Source of the DNA: Lumbricus terrestris | Lineage: Eukaryota; Annelida; Clitellata; Crassiclitellata; Lumbricidae | Reading direction: 5' to 3' | NCBI GenBank assembly: GCA_949752735.1 | Contig: OX457042.1 | Location: 34,846,289 to 34,910,288, forward strand | DNA length: 64,000 bases | In this document: positions 34,931 to 46,200 of the stretch, piece after piece | How the letters are laid out: every line of letters begins with the position of its first letter | Numbering within the stretch: the first letter of the stretch is position 1 | The notes under the pieces: generated by a model | What the model saw: the letters and a program-made list of their open reading frames with translations, nothing else | What the model was told of the DNA's origin: nothing | The model's database searches: none | Program-made: the position numbers and the translations under genes

Positions 34931-34990
34931 CAATAATAAGTGCCAATAATAGCAACTAGGTGACTCTGATGCCGTTATCACTTTAATCAT
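32936..34990 (-). CDS. LINE ORF2 reverse transcriptase, endonuclease missing
   Basis: This is the longest ORF of the window, 684 codons without a stop. RT landmarks in order: AAGPDGLTAWMLKGAAHLL (236-254), PPQWKASTISPVPK (272-285), DFRPISVTSILCRLLEKI (294-311), DQYAFRPTGSTTAALISLTE (332-351), palm motif A LIALDFSKAFDMV (365-377), motif B IVQGSGLGPLNF (426-437), motif C MAKYADDTYLLVP (453-465) with both catalytic Asp, and ILGVVVTENLGF (526-537). RT copies element RNA at a nicked target. The apurinic-like endonuclease that normally precedes residue 30 is absent, and residues 1-20 come from flanking DNA. An unbroken ORF suggests recent insertion. The exact clade cannot be fixed by eye. Confidence 0.9.
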   Translation of the reverse strand: MIKVITASESPSCYYWHLLLHLAILATPPNSETVRSGACVDGRQVKFYRPRTPNQNASFQSHLMAQDWSFITKSPSPEKAFEAFYDYINASTDLYFPVRSITIKERDPPFMTPIVKHLLRKRNKLLKQKRTDAASSLSERINRIIIRANSKTFDRAKRGSREMWQEVNRLRGSDRMNTPHSDCKVTAETLNQHFCSISTDEHYEIPQLKTTVMDETREYVDAHTVYRLLASTGATAAGPDGLTAWMLKGAAHLLAEPVAVLFNSSIHYAYVPPQWKASTISPVPKISHPLEAVDFRPISVTSILCRLLEKIIAHRFFYPFLTDPCSNHQFSDQYAFRPTGSTTAALISLTEGLLELLKDNLYVHLIALDFSKAFDMVRHAYLAEQLAELPIPDCVHNWIVTFLTNRRHVTKYNGLVSDAADINASIVQGSGLGPLNFLTAISKLKTVRPRNRMAKYADDTYLLVPAINSDTIREELDHVTEWAKRCNLTLNQRKTQEMVVHRPGRGMLQFGPAEIPGLIRVQSMTILGVVVTENLGFEAHIRRICIQARQSLYALRIMTAHGLKGPSLHDVCRMTTVARMLYAATAWWGFAGQQERGRLQAILDRLIRMNYLPEDNPTFEALCSTADGRLFAALLLNPGHVLNPLLPPLRPQPYSMRPRLHDRIIPRADNLTRKSFITRMLYHI

Positions 34991-35394
34991 AGATGGTGTA
35001 ATTTCAAATAATTGCTCAGCATGTTTGATGGGAATGATGTCTGCCTATGTACATTCATGGGTGTGTGTGTTTGCACTTTGCGTGCGTGTGCGCACGCACA
35101 TGACTTCTCTTCTTTGAAGCTGACTACTGACATCATATTAAGTCCAGGACAATAAGAACAATTTTGGGATTTGTTTCTGAGCTCTGAATGGTCTGTCACT
35201 GGTCTGTCCTACATCAGCTTTTGAATGTGTGAGTGTATATAAGGCTAATCAGTCGATCTGTAATTTGCACCTTGTGTTATGCTTTAAGTTTCGCTTTTTA
35301 GTTGTTCCGTGTATAAAGCAATAATTTCCGTGGTTACGATTAAATTTTACTGCATGCACTACATCATTAGCCATTATAAAACTGGTTTGTGGTT

Positions 35395-35610
35395 CAGCTT
35401 GATCTCCTAGATCCCAGGGCAAGGGCTAGCCTTGCTCAACACTGCACCTTTGCCATTGTGGGCCCTTCCATGTGGAATGACCTCCCTCCCTCTATCCAGA
35501 GTAAAAGCTGTCCACATATTATGTATGTGCGGAGGGGAAAGGGTCATGGGATTTTGCCTCTGAGTAGAAATCTTGAAGGGGCGCTATATAAATTTATGGG
35601 ATTGATTTGT
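35395..35610 (+). mobile_element. L2/CR1-like LINE 3' fragment
   Basis: The + frame reads RASLAQHCTFAIVGPSMWND then LPPSIQ, the WNxLP block. Then TGAGTAGAAATCTTGAAGGG and GCGCTATATAAATTTATGGG at 35561-35600 give the common tail. The same GTAGAAATCTTGAA string ends the SINE at 13266, tying SINE and LINE tails together. Confidence 0.68.
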
Positions 35611-35619
35611 GTATGGTGG

Positions 35620-38612
35620 GGGAAAGGATCTTATTGGGTGTATCTTCATCCCTTCACTGCTTGAAGACTGCTTCCTTGTAGCTGTCAAGTTGAGAAGGCC
35701 TCTAAATAGCTTGCACTATAAGAAACGTTTTATAAATTCTCTTTTTAGATGTGATAAACTGGGTCCCTGTTATTTAGTTGGGCCCACTGTTTGTTTCCCA
35801 ATCACCTTTTTGTTGACATATTTTGGAAATCAGTTAATGTATTGTAGTGTTTTGTATTGTACGTTCGTTTATTGGATAGAAAATTTCTTGTCAAAATGCA
35901 AAGTCTATTTACAAAGAATCAAGACTTATTAAAGTGAACTGTTAAATGAGACTAGAGAAGTTATCTCCGCAAGCAATCTTGTCTATTAGTCAGTTGATCA
36001 TGGAACCAGGCAATGAAACTGCTAGACATTAGTTGCTTGAGGAATAAAAAGTCTAAAGGCTCAGTCAGTCAGCCAGTCATTCTGATATATACAAAAAATA
36101 GTTCTTGAGCACATCAAATGAGTTTCTTGTGCTATTCAAGTTTGAGTGCATTAATAATTACTACGATGGTTAATAGTTAGTCAATACTTGACAAGTGCTC
36201 AGGTTATCATTATTGGGTAATGGTATTTGATATAATGGTGTTTTTATTCAGCCAATGAGACATGGTTTTTGTGAAGCATCCATTTTGTTTTGCTGTTCAG
36301 ATCTGGTATAGACTGTGGGAATGATAGCTGCTGACTGGTTAGAAGCTCGATATGTAATGAATGGTCTAATTTATTTTGATTAATTCATTTCAATGTGCAA
36401 TTTGATATATGACTGACTGTGCAAGGATGACTTTTGTCACAGTGGAACAAATTGCAATTCATGTTTGTGAAAATTTACTACCCAAAAGTGCTACCCACAT
36501 GTTCTAACGCAACCAACAGTTGAATGAATCATTGATGTTTTCTTTGTTGTTGTGAATTTGCTTTCGAATGCCTTACATTTATCATCAACAGCTTCACCTG
36601 GTGAGGCCCGTGAGGGCTATAAATAAATGTCCTCGGTCATATCTCCCATAATCCATTGCTCCCATTAGTGTTACTCCCAAGTGCTACATATGTCCTCAAA
36701 TCCTCATTTATTATCTATCCAGTGTCCAACATAGTCTTCCTGCACCCAACCAAGACGTTTCTTTCCTTCAAATCTCATATATAATGCATTGTGTGATATT
36801 TGACCAACTGTCATTATTCCTAGACATCCATACCCGTGTGGGAGTCTTCATTTAAAGATGTTGTCTAGCAGAGTTGCTTGCCTAATAATCTTACGTTGCC
36901 AGTCAGCATATATTTGTGTTTTTTCTCAAGTCACAGCTGTTAGATATCAGCGTTGACAGTGCTTCTTATAACTGCTCTGCATTAAAGATGTTTTTATACG
37001 TGGATGCGTTATATGTGGCTGGGTACGTGCCTTTTCGAACCCAACACTCTGGGCCATATTATAATTCGATTTTTATTGATGATGAGTCATGATTGCTGGT
37101 GGGCGGGCGATTCTTCGACTCAAATTATTGTTCTCAGAGGCATGAGACGCCCAGATGACTGACAGTTGGAGTGTGCCCTTAAGGTCGTGGCTCTTGCAGG
37201 GCCAGGAGGCTCTCTGTTCTGGCTCCTATAGTCAGACCAGATGACTGCGGTGGCAGTGGTGGCCGTCCTGCTATTGGCAGCTGATTTGTTTTCATTATAT
37301 TCTGACTCACCTGCACTACTTGTATAATTTTGTACCTACCGGTAGTCACTAGTCAGTGCTGATATTTCGGAACGAAAAACGTTCGGTTTAAGTGAACGGA
37401 AGTTGTGCTTCACGAGTGCAAACGAGAAATTTTACATTTATGAAGATTGGTAATGTTATCATTTAGTTCAAAGGGTGTTAAACTCACGAGGGTGTGAACA
37501 AATGGTGCACTGTGATGTTCAAAGATAAATTGTAATAGTCTTCATTTGTACCTGTGGATAAGTCGCATTATTCATCAACGTGACTTGCAGGAATTGTTGC
37601 ACTGTGGTTTGGATTTGAATCGAACGTGGGCCATTGAGATCATGGGCCACTGAAGAGTGAATGTCAATCACCCGTTAATGTGAGATGCCTTTAGGTCGAG
37701 ACAGACAGACACTTTTGTGTTTTGATAAAGGCAGGCAGGTTTATAATACAGTTGAGATAAGTTCACTTAGATCATCAGTGACCTCTGATCAGTGTCTCCT
37801 ATGGAACGGCTGAAGGGATATTATGTGTAGGCATCATTGTTCAGTGCTCAGCGATATTGTGCAGTGGTACCATTGTGCATTGCTATTATAGCATCAAGAT
37901 GTAGAATTTTCTTTCGCTGGATCTGATTCGTGTTTGGCCCTGCGTAATTAACTAGTTCGAATGAGTGTCTTACACACATGGAACTGCATTCCAAAAGCGT
38001 TCTGTTTATCTGGTTTGCAAGTTTTAGATGCCCGGCCGTCTTGTTTGCATTCGTTAAGCGATATTACCAGTACTCGTTCAGAGGAAAATATTTACGTCCG
38101 CTGACAAATGGTATTTATGATATCGCGATTCCTTATCTTGTTGAGCCTCGGTTGAGCCTTGTGTTTTATCTGGAACTTTTTTCTTTCAGAGTACCGCCTT
38201 CGTTGGTCCTGTCAACAGCTTTGCAACGGTTGAGAGATCGTGATATAACAGAGCGAGTTCTTTTGACTGTGTTCATCGAGTGGAATGGTCTAGCTGTATA
38301 TCAACACTGACTGGCTGTAACTCTTGTTCGTTGAATGCAGCCGAATCTGTAGAGTTTGTTGACACGTTAAGAAGTTTCTTTCCTGGAATATAATTGGATT
38401 ATAACTGCTCTGATACCTAGTCCGTTCAAGCGTTGTACGTGTTGTTGCTTTGCGTTGTTCGATAGAAAGATATTTGGACTGACTTGATGGGACTGTTTTA
38501 CTCAGAGGATATTATCGACCACAAGATCGTTGTCCGTGAGGTCCGTCTACATTCATAATCGTTTGGGACTTGGCGTGACAGTGTGGAAGAGCTTGTGGAT
38601 AGAGATATCTTC
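35620..38612 (+). other. Upstream and leader region of the acidic-protein gene
   Basis: No repeat with clear ends and no recognisable protein. CpG frequency rises from about 37320 towards the coding exon. A 110-codon ORF at 37978-38310 lies in it but has no recognisable domain and more likely belongs to the 5' UTR. An in-frame TAA at 38556-38558 closes the frame upstream of the start. No TATA box or initiator can be assigned with confidence. Confidence 0.4.
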
Positions 38613-39967
38613 ATGTCAAAGATGGAAGAGTATCTGGACAACGATATCGTGTTGGCCAAGAATTGCATGACCGAGAGCAAAGTGGAAACTGTGGAAAAGA
38701 AGTCGGTTGACGACGAAGGAAACGACCTTCTCATCAAAGGTCACGAAGACCACGCTTCGGAAGACGCGGAAAGCCTCGACAATCTCAAGATGACCGATTC
38801 CGAGAACACGGACAATTTCTACGACGCCGAGGAGACGCCGGCGACGCTTGGAAACGAAGAGACGAGCACGGACGACGATGACGGGGAATTCAGCGACATC
38901 GAACCAATCGACGATGTGGCTAAGTTCGAGGATGGCCAGCACGACGATTCTTCCATCGACCTTGCGGAAAAGCCGGAGGAGTGGAGCGGAGGCAGCGTGC
39001 AGGCGATGGAAGTGTGCGAGGCCGTCAACAGCATCTACGGAATCGCCGACTACAGTTCCGTGGACTTGGTCGACGGTTGCGCGGTTGCCACACTATGCCA
39101 GATTGAGGGTCATACGGACGCCGTCGTCTGCTCGAGTCTGAGCGAGGATCTTGCCGAGCGCGATGATTCTGAGGATGAGGAGTATGGGGGAGATTTTCGT
39201 GGGGAGCATGTGGGGGATGTTGCGGCGGTGGTTGTCGCGAGTGATGACAGCGGCGAGGAGGATGAGGAGTTCGACGGAAGGTGTCTACGCAGTCCTCCGC
39301 TGAGGGAGATCTCGGAGGAGGAAGATGACTCTTGCGTTGCAGCGGATGGGTTGATGGAGAGCGAATCTCCAGTGCTGTCACGCAGCCTCTGCCTGACCCA
39401 TGTGGACTCCGACGCAGTTGAAGGTCATTCGGACGCGGAAGATTTCCATCAAAGCGATGAAATGGCTGCTGACGACGCGGATGTCCACGCAGAAGGTGCA
39501 TCGGCCGACATGCATGACGATACGGAAACAATCGATCAGTCAAACGTAGATGCAATCAATTCCAATCAAGGCGCTGTTACGATTGATCACTCTTCCGATT
39601 CCGGAATGGAAACTGTCGGCATTCGTCCCACCAGCTCAGACCCACATTTCGATCCCACGACGGAGACTGCGAGCTTTCACGACTCGGATATGGCAATAGC
39701 ATTGGAAGTCGCTGCAGCCAAGGATCTATGTCCAGATGCCTCGGGTGTGGAGTTACGGCACTCCAGCGGTTCATCCCAGACGTCTGGTAGACTTGCAGAT
39801 GATTTGCATCCACCTCGTAAAGTGGGCGAGCACACGGCAGCGAAGCCACCGGCTGTGATCAAGGACGCTCCCCGTACGAGCGACTCTTTTAAGGAACCGA
39901 AGGAGCAAGTCGTGCTACGATCGAAGAAGTCTAAACGGGTTGACAGCATCCGAAAGTCTTTCATCAA
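38613..39967 (+). CDS. First coding exon of a large acidic, disordered protein (family unknown)
   Basis: 451 codons plus two bases. I start at ATG 38613, the first in-frame ATG after TAA 38556; ATG 38622 has the better context (AAGATGG) and may be used instead. The exon ends at CAA|GTAAGT (donor 39968), so TAA at 39969 is intronic. The protein is rich in Asp, Glu and Ser, with clusters such as STDDDDGEFSDIEPIDD (about 86-102), SDDSGEEDEEFDG (about 210-222) and SEEEDDS (about 234-240). The end turns basic: RSKKSKRVDSIRKSFIK. No signal peptide, membrane segment or known fold is visible; Ser-x-x-Glu/Asp sites suggest CK2-type phosphorylation. GC content and CpG exceed the surroundings. Product unknown; a scaffold or regulatory protein is only a guess. 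Confidence 0.75.
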
Positions 39968-40504
39968 GTAAGTAGAACTTTCTTTCTTCTGCAGATCATT
40001 CTCTTTTGATTTTTGGTCTGAAATGTAATGTTGTGAACTTTAGGTTTATCACCAAATGTAAACACTGTTTCTGTGTCATAGTTGTCAAAGATGTTTGTAG
40101 AATAGTCATCTCGTATTCAGTCCATTGTGGGCAGTACTTGATTATGGGTCAACCCTTACAGAATAATAAACTGAATGATAAATAACACCAGAAGCCATTG
40201 GTGATTCATTATGTGTACTTGGCCTTTATTCAGAATTAGTTAAGCAGCCATCCTACTTGATAGAGGACTCTGTTTCAAATGTGTAAGGACTCCCACACTG
40301 TACACACTAAGTAGGTTTACTATTCTATCATCGTCATCATCAGTTCCCGACTCAATATGGCCATGACGGTTGTGAATACATTATAATATTATGGATGTTT
40401 ATTTATTTATTTGTTTGTTTGTTTATTATACATTCCCAGCAATACCTCCTATCTTGTAGTCTCACCAGTAACAGAGAACTGAGTAAATTATTAAGTCCTG
40501 AGAC

Positions 40505-40508
<4 letters not shown>

Positions 40509-40540
<32 letters not shown>

Positions 40541-40541
40541 A
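40509..40541. repeat. (TTGA)n microsatellite
   Basis: About eight TTGA/GATT units in the first intron of the acidic-protein gene. It could be the tail of a decayed retroposon. Confidence 0.85.
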
Positions 40542-41287
40542 CAGCAATGGGCTTGAATGCTTTTGTTGTTGCTGCGTTTGGTATGTTTACATTCCTGGCC
40601 TGATTGCCATCCTTTGTGCAGATGCTTGTGTCTCCGGATGCCCACTGACAGGCCTAGTTAGTAGTGTAGTATTCGGTGAGAAGTACAACAGAAATTGGCA
40701 ATGGCCCCACAATGCACCTGGCTTGTTGATTTGACACAATGGCCTTTGTGATAGTGTAAAATTAACATTTTAGTTGCTTTGTTTGAATTGAAATGTTTAT
40801 ATTTCTTCTAATGAGTTTTCGTTATTTCCTTGGGGTCTTTCATGCCACAGTCATCCCTGAGTATAGTCTTTTTCTGTAAGAGATGCTGTATAATTGACCA
40901 ATGCATACAACACGATACAATAAATGCAACTAAAACAGACTGACCACAATGAGTGGCAATGCTGTTCATGCGTGTGTTCAGTTCAGTTTTTAAACTTTAG
41001 ACGACAGACTAGAATACGACAGACTAGAATACGTTGTGGAATTAGAAATATTCGATGCACAGCTGGAACGTATAAATCTTTCCACATTGCTGTGATCTTG
41101 CAACTGGAGACAGAAGCACGTGAATGTAAATCCCATTACTGGGTGTAAAAGTGAGGGTGTGATGCCACTCTGCAAAAAGTGGGCCTGTGAAAAAAAGTTT
41201 TAGGAGTTTCCTAAGTTACGTGCCTTGTTACAAGTTCATGTTGAGAAATGCTTAGAATTTCTCACTGCAGGCGCTCCCTCCGTCCAT

Positions 41288-41380
41288 GTATATATATATA
41301 TATATATTTATATTCATATATGTTCATAGCATGTATAAATATATAATATATATGTATATATATTATATATATATATATGT
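41288..41380. repeat. AT-rich compound microsatellite
   Basis: TATATA tracts at 41288-41309 and 41338-41378, separated by TTCATATATGTTCATAGC. Confidence 0.8.
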
Positions 41381-42134
41381 CTGTTAGTCACACTGCGTTA
41401 AAGTTGCACAGCAGAACTAGAGATCAGACTGATTAAAATTTCAAATGACTGGCAGCAGGCGGTTCAGTCAGTATCCAGGTTTTTAGGCATTCCCGGCATG
41501 CAAAGGCCTCTATTTGAACCGTACTAGCAAACTCCCAGCCAAGCCCAGCCCTCAATTTTCTTAGCAGAAACCCCCGTGTGTTATAATTTTCATGCTAGTG
41601 ATTGGATACACAGTTTCATGTATACTTGTCTTAATGCAATTGATTTCTTATTATGCTATTGATCTAGTCTTATGGGACATCTTGTGTGTGTGACCAGCTT
41701 TGCATTTCACTTATCTATATAGTACCTGGGAGTGGATGTATGTGGAGAAATGTGTGCATGTATAAGTGTTCATAAATGTGTGTATGTATTTGTGTGTATA
41801 AATTGGCATGTATGCATGAATGAATGCGTGTCTTCAAGCATTTTCTGGTATGTTTTGGCTTATGCAAGTTTTTATCTAGATACTTATTATGTTTTTGTAT
41901 TTGTGAATATTTATGAATGTATACCAGAATGAATGTAATATAGCAACTTTTAAGTACCACTCTAAAGAGCTGCGTTCCCTAATCTAAATGGAGTAGATAT
42001 GTAGGCCAATAGATGCTTCAATGTACAGAACGTCACCATTTGCAATATTATTATATATCACACACTGTTGAGGAATTTTGTTCACTACCACATTAATTCG
42101 AGCATTGTGGCTTGGCATGTTCAGTGTTGTGTTC

Positions 42135-42703
42135 CCTCGGTCTGGCAGATCTTAATTGTGAATACGCCCTGGCATATGTTAATAGTGATGCGAATGCACC
42201 CATACATGATTACAACAGGTGTGCAGGTGTGATAAGCGGAATTTTATTGCTTTGGCATTTCTCTCAGCATTGGAGAGCATTACGTCACCTTAGTCATAGA
42301 ACTTCCTGTTGCAGTACTATGCATTGAGCTGTTTTGTAGGTCGCAAGCTCGCTGCAAGACAAGGGTGACTGATGGCAGACAATGATGTAACAATGGTTTT
42401 TTCTTGTCTTTTTTTAGCACCCACTTACCCTGCGGTGTACTTAAAAATGTTTGTGTGGCTGATGTGATTTTATTGAAAACCGATGTTGTGGCATGTGCTC
42501 TACGCAGGAGCATAGTGGTTGGCTTGCTGACTTGCCAGTGTCGAGTTTGGGATTCAAATCCTTACCAGGATTGATAGATATTAATGGCACCATATAAATT
42601 ATTATTATTAAATATTATTATTATTATTATCGGCAATATTATTATTATATTTGTTCACTCGGTCTGGCAGATCGTATTGTGAATACGTCTTGGCATATGT
42701 TAA
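42135..42703 (+). repeat. Pair of 50-bp direct repeats around a SINE
   Basis: CGGTCTGGCAGATC, then TTGTGAATACG, then TGGCATATGTTAAT occur at 42138-42183 and 42660-42702. The second copy directly follows the (TTA)n of the SINE at 42500, and two similar halves bracketing the interval suggest a local duplication. Confidence 0.65.
42500..42633 (+). mobile_element. Short tRNA-derived SINE
   Basis: A-box-like TAGTGGTTGGC at 42514-42524 and B-box-like GGGATTCAAATCC at 42549-42561 are about 30 bp apart, as in a tRNA. A brief body with GGCACCATATAAATTATTAT and a (TTA)n tail follows. The ATATAAAT tail is shared with local LINEs. Confidence 0.68.
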
Positions 42704-42964
42704 TTATTATTATTATTATTGTTGTTGTTGTTGTTGTTGAAGTTTTCTGTTGCACTGATATCTTCTAATGAATGGATTTTCTTAACATGCTCAAAATTGC
42801 TCATGTGAAAGTGGGTAGCCAATGCTCCCACATTGTCTGATTTCCCATTGACAGTGCATGTTCAGTGTGTGCTCATTACAGCTGAATTGTCTGTAGAGGG
42901 ATTAGTTGGAGCACAACATTCAAGCAACAATCTGCCCTAAATTGTGGATTTCAGCCCATGTTGT

Positions 42965-43265
42965 AATGTAGTGTGATATAAATCTTGGAGAATTTCTTGT
43001 CGCCCACAAAAGAGAGATCAGCATATTCACCAGCACTATATAAAATCAAGTCCGCATTATTAGCCAAGGCTGCCCTGTTCGTTCTGGTGCCATGTCGGAT
43101 CCAGGGGAGGTCGAGCCGAGGAGACAGCGTGGTGCTATGGTGATAAATCGGTGATGGTAGTTATGTGGTGGGGCCTGTTGAGAATCGGGATAGGATGGCT
43201 TGATGACAGCTAGGTCAGTAAGTTAGAAATGGAGATAAGAAGATGAGCAAACCAGTGGAGGTCAT
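42965..43265 (-). mobile_element. L2/CR1-like LINE 3' fragment
   Basis: Matches the copy at 3515-3730 along its length: GAGAATTTCTTGTCGCCCAC, ATTCACCAGCACTATATAAA, AAATCAAGTCCGC, GAGCCGAGGAGACAGCGTGG. Minus orientation as there. No open frame remains. Confidence 0.65.
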
Positions 43266-44093
43266 TTGGTTTAAACAGGAAGCTAACGCCTCAGTTGACA
43301 CTTGACAGAACTTTCAGCATGCCATTGCTATTAACCACTGGATTATTTTTGGATCTCGTACATATCAATATTTCTTAGATAATATTCCTATTTTGTATCT
43401 AGGCCTCATTCAGTCATTCATTCCTTTATTCCAGGCCTTTAATAATGAACATGTATTCTTCTGAATACCTAGCTTCAAAAGTGTTCTCAGCCCACTCAAG
43501 TCATATCAAGACTTTCCAACTACATTCATTGCATGTAATTATATTGCTATCATTAAGGATAGGTCTTCAATTGCTTTGGTGTAATGAGCAAATAAAGTTC
43601 TAAGTAAATATACTTATGATTATTATGATTATGCTGCTCTTATGATCCCCATTGTATTAGCAATTTATGGCAGTTTCAGTTGTTTGTGATATACCAGAGG
43701 CCTGTTCTAGTGTGGTCCATTATAACAGGGGTTCTCAACCGGTGTGTCGCGACACACCAGTGTGTCGCGACTTGACCGGCGGTGTGTCGCGTAAAAGTGG
43801 TGTGTCGCTGGTGTGTCGCGAAGAATTGGTGTGTCGCGAAAATAATAATAATGATAATAAATTATCTTCGTATCTTTTTCCAAACTGACACAACGCAGTA
43901 GGCCAATGATTACATGAAATAATCTTAAATAACAGCAGTCTACCAAATTCTCACAGCACACGTCCGTTGTTCTTGCATTATACACTGACTTACTTTACCT
44001 ACAGGTAATTTCGAAGTTTAGCGGATGACTGCAATGAGACTTTGTTGCGCTCTATTTATCTATTTATTTTACCGCGGTCTGGGGTAGGCTATG

Positions 44094-44515
44094 ACGTTTA
44101 TTTATTTATTTATTTCAGAAATTTATATAGCGCCTCTTGAAGGTAGGCTACTCAGAAGCGCTCCCGGCCCAGCCACGGCTAAATAAAACAGTTTTTAGGT
44201 TCTTAAGGAACAGAGCGGAGTGACCCCTGGGAATTAAGCGCAGTGTAACAGGGAGACCATTCCAAGCTGTAGGACCTGCAACAGAGAATGAACGACCCTG
44301 TCGGATAGCAGTCCGTGAGCGGGGAACCAGAAGCTCAGCGTGGTTCGCCGATCGAAGGGTGGATCGACGCTGAACTCCCAAGGTGGAACAACAGAGTTCT
44401 CGAAGATAGGGTGGAGCTAGTCCTTCAATGCACCGCCTAACCAACGCACAGACCCTGTATGCAATCCGCTGAGGAGAAGGGAGCCAGTTTATGTTCAACG
44501 GATATGACATAGGGC
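44094..44515 (-). mobile_element. L2/CR1-like LINE 3' fragment nested in the hAT element
   Basis: A 120-codon minus ORF reads GLAPPYLRELCCSTLGV, then RRSTLRSANHAELLVPRSRT, then AFNG-type WNGLPVTLRL and LFLKNLKTVLF, the ORF2 end of an L2-like LINE. The 3' UTR is short, ending GCGCTATATAAATTTCTG and then (AAAT)n (44094-44116). The frame is intact from its upstream ATG, so the insertion is fairly young. Confidence 0.82.
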
Positions 44516-44662
44516 CTATGTATTAAACACGTTTGCGATCGCACCTGTTAGAAAACTTTTACCCGTTAACCTATAGGCTAAGTCAGCAATCGAAATGGAA
44601 AAATTTATGGTAAGAAAATGTAAATTTAGCCATCATCTTCAGATGCTAATACTAAGAAGACA

Positions 44663-45013
44663 ATGTGGATGTTGAACCCATTCCTCAGAGAAAGCATCAA
44701 TGGAGCAGAATTGAACAACAATGAACAGGAAACACTTGTTGAGCTGCAATGTGATTCCAGAATGAAGGACATGTATAAGCAATTATCAAGAACTCAGTTC
44801 TGGGCAAAGACGTACAAGGAAGAACATTACAAATCACTTGTAAGCAAAGCTATCAAGGAGCTGGTTTCCTTTCATAGCTCCTACTTATCTGAACAGGGCT
44901 TTTCTCAGATGATCAACATAAAGAACAAGAATCGGAGCAAACTTGTCGAGGTGCCCTCTCAGCCTGATTACGAATTGCACTTACAAAAACTGTGGAACCG
45001 CGTTTTAATATGA
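44663..45013 (+). pseudogene. hAT (Buster/ZBED5-like) transposase C-terminal remnant
   Basis: 116 codons with the hAT dimerisation region: MWMLNPF, ELQCDSRMKDMY, then FWAKTYKEEHYKSL, ELVSFHSSYLSEQGFSQMIN and IKNKNRSKL. The pattern FW...Y..L...A...L..F.S.YL.E.GFS....IKNK.RSKL is that of Buster-type transposases and the host genes derived from them (ZBED5-like). The BED finger and the catalytic RNaseH-like core are missing, so it cannot act alone. It supports the Buster assignment made from the target duplication. Confidence 0.82.
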
Positions 45014-45164
45014 TCCAAAGAAACTTTGACACTTTTTATATTTTTGCGACATTTACATGACGTTTGAATGGTGCGTCGCCAAATTTAATAACAAGTTTAA
45101 GTGTGTCGCGGGACGAAAAAGGTTGAGAACCCCTGCATTATAACACTGTTTCTGATGTAAACTG

Positions 45165-45512
45165 TTTCAGGGCATTGGTATACCATGGTTTCAGCCCATA
45201 ATTCAGGGCATTGATATACCATGGTTTCAACCCATAATTCAGGGCATTGATATACCATGGTTTCAGCCCATAATTCAGGGCATTGATATACCATGGTTTC
45301 AGCCCATAATTCAGGGCATTGATATACCATGGTTTCAGCCCACCATTCAGGGCATTGATATATACCATGGTTTCAGCCCATAATTCAGGGCATTGATATA
45401 CCATGGTTTCAGCCCATTATTCAGGGCATTAATATACCATGGTTTCAGCCCATCATTCAGGGCATTGATATACCATGGTTTCAGCCTATAATTCAGGGCA
45501 TTGATATACTAT
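45165..45512 (+). repeat. 36-bp minisatellite, about 10 copies
   Basis: The unit contains TTCAGGGCATTGATATACCA and TGGTTTCAGCCCATAA. Copies differ by single bases (one has an extra TA; one has CACC for CATA). The array begins 21 bp after the target duplication of the hAT element. Apparent minus-strand repeat ORFs are artefacts. There is no spacer/repeat alternation, so it is not a CRISPR. Confidence 0.93.
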
Positions 45513-46035
45513 AGCTAGTGCAGATATAGGAAATAAGCGCTTTGTTACACGACCTTGTTGTCTAAGAATTTCGTGATATGGCTCACCAAAATGGCATTGT
45601 TACGAGTTTCCTGCATAGGTGTACTTTTCATTAAGAGTTTAGTGCCGGTATTTATATGTATCAAATGAACATGTATGGGTCCTGTGCGTGCGTGTGTGTG
45701 ATTTATATAGCACTCCTTCAGAGCGACTACTCATTTATATATGTGTGTCTGATCTTGTGTGCTATGTGTGTATGTTTGTGTGGGTGTGTGAGTGTGGGTG
45801 AGAAGCAGGCAAGGTACTTAATGCAGCACCTTTTAAGTGGCTCCGAAGAGTGCAGATGTAGAACTTGAGATTGGCAGGATAGACTGTTAAGTGGCTTCTA
45901 GTTGCCTCCTTGCCTTGTAGATCATTCTGCAGCCTCTGGGTGATGTCAAGTATGGAAAGACTACCAGAGTGCATTCAGCATTGCTTTAAGCAAAAAGCCA
46001 AAGAAAACCTGATCATTGGGCTGGCAGACATGACT

Positions 46036-46200
46036 GATGACAGTGTAGTGGTGGGGGGGGGGGGATTTGGCTACCTGAACTGTCCGCCTGGAGGTCGGAA
46101 GTTCAAGACCTCTTCTGTTCTTGTGCCCCTAGGAAAATCGGGCTGTCTGGGACAGTTGTGGAGTTGTGACTGTGAGGAGAGATTGGTCGCCTGCTGAGTT
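46036..46200 (+). mobile_element. tRNA-derived SINE candidate
   Basis: A-box-like ACAGTGTAGTGGTGG at 46040-46054 and B-box-like GGAAGTTCAAGACC at 46097-46110. The distance is slightly stretched by a run of 13 G. The body is diverged. A further B-box-like GGGCTTGATCC with ATCCTGAGCAAGTCCTTTAC at 46288-46355 may be another, poorer copy. Confidence 0.5.

Larger units (their letters stand above)
43726..45135. mobile_element. 1.41-kb hAT element (Buster-type) with transposase remnant
   Basis: Ends CAGGGGTTCTCAACC and GGTTGAGAACCCCTG are perfect inverted repeats. CATTATAA at 43718-43725 and 45136-45143 is a perfect nnnTAnnn 8-bp duplication. GTGTGTCGCG motifs repeat on the left (43741-43838) and recur near 45100. 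It contains a transposase C-terminal ORF at 44663-45013 and a nested LINE fragment at 44094-44515, so it is a deleted copy of an autonomous element that later received a LINE. Confidence 0.93.

Noticed and set aside
37978..38310. 110-codon + ORF before the acidic exon
   Set aside because: No recognisable domain, conservation cannot be judged, and it sits in a likely leader region.
38583..38612. GTG start 10 codons upstream of ATG 38613
   Set aside because: Non-ATG initiation is rare in animals and an in-frame ATG follows directly.
39025..39555. 176-codon minus ORF opposite the acidic exon
   Set aside because: A shadow of the Asp/Glu/Ser-rich sense frame (giving His/Arg/Pro-rich antisense), like the ORFs at 38616-38942, 39577-39849 and 39677-39967.
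45097..45404. Minus-strand ORFs with MVYQCPELWAET repeats
   Set aside because: Translations of the 36-bp minisatellite; the unit length is a multiple of three, which keeps a frame open.
45165..45512. Possible CRISPR array
   Set aside because: Units are contiguous with no unique spacers, and the setting is eukaryotic. The same applies to 60341-60522.
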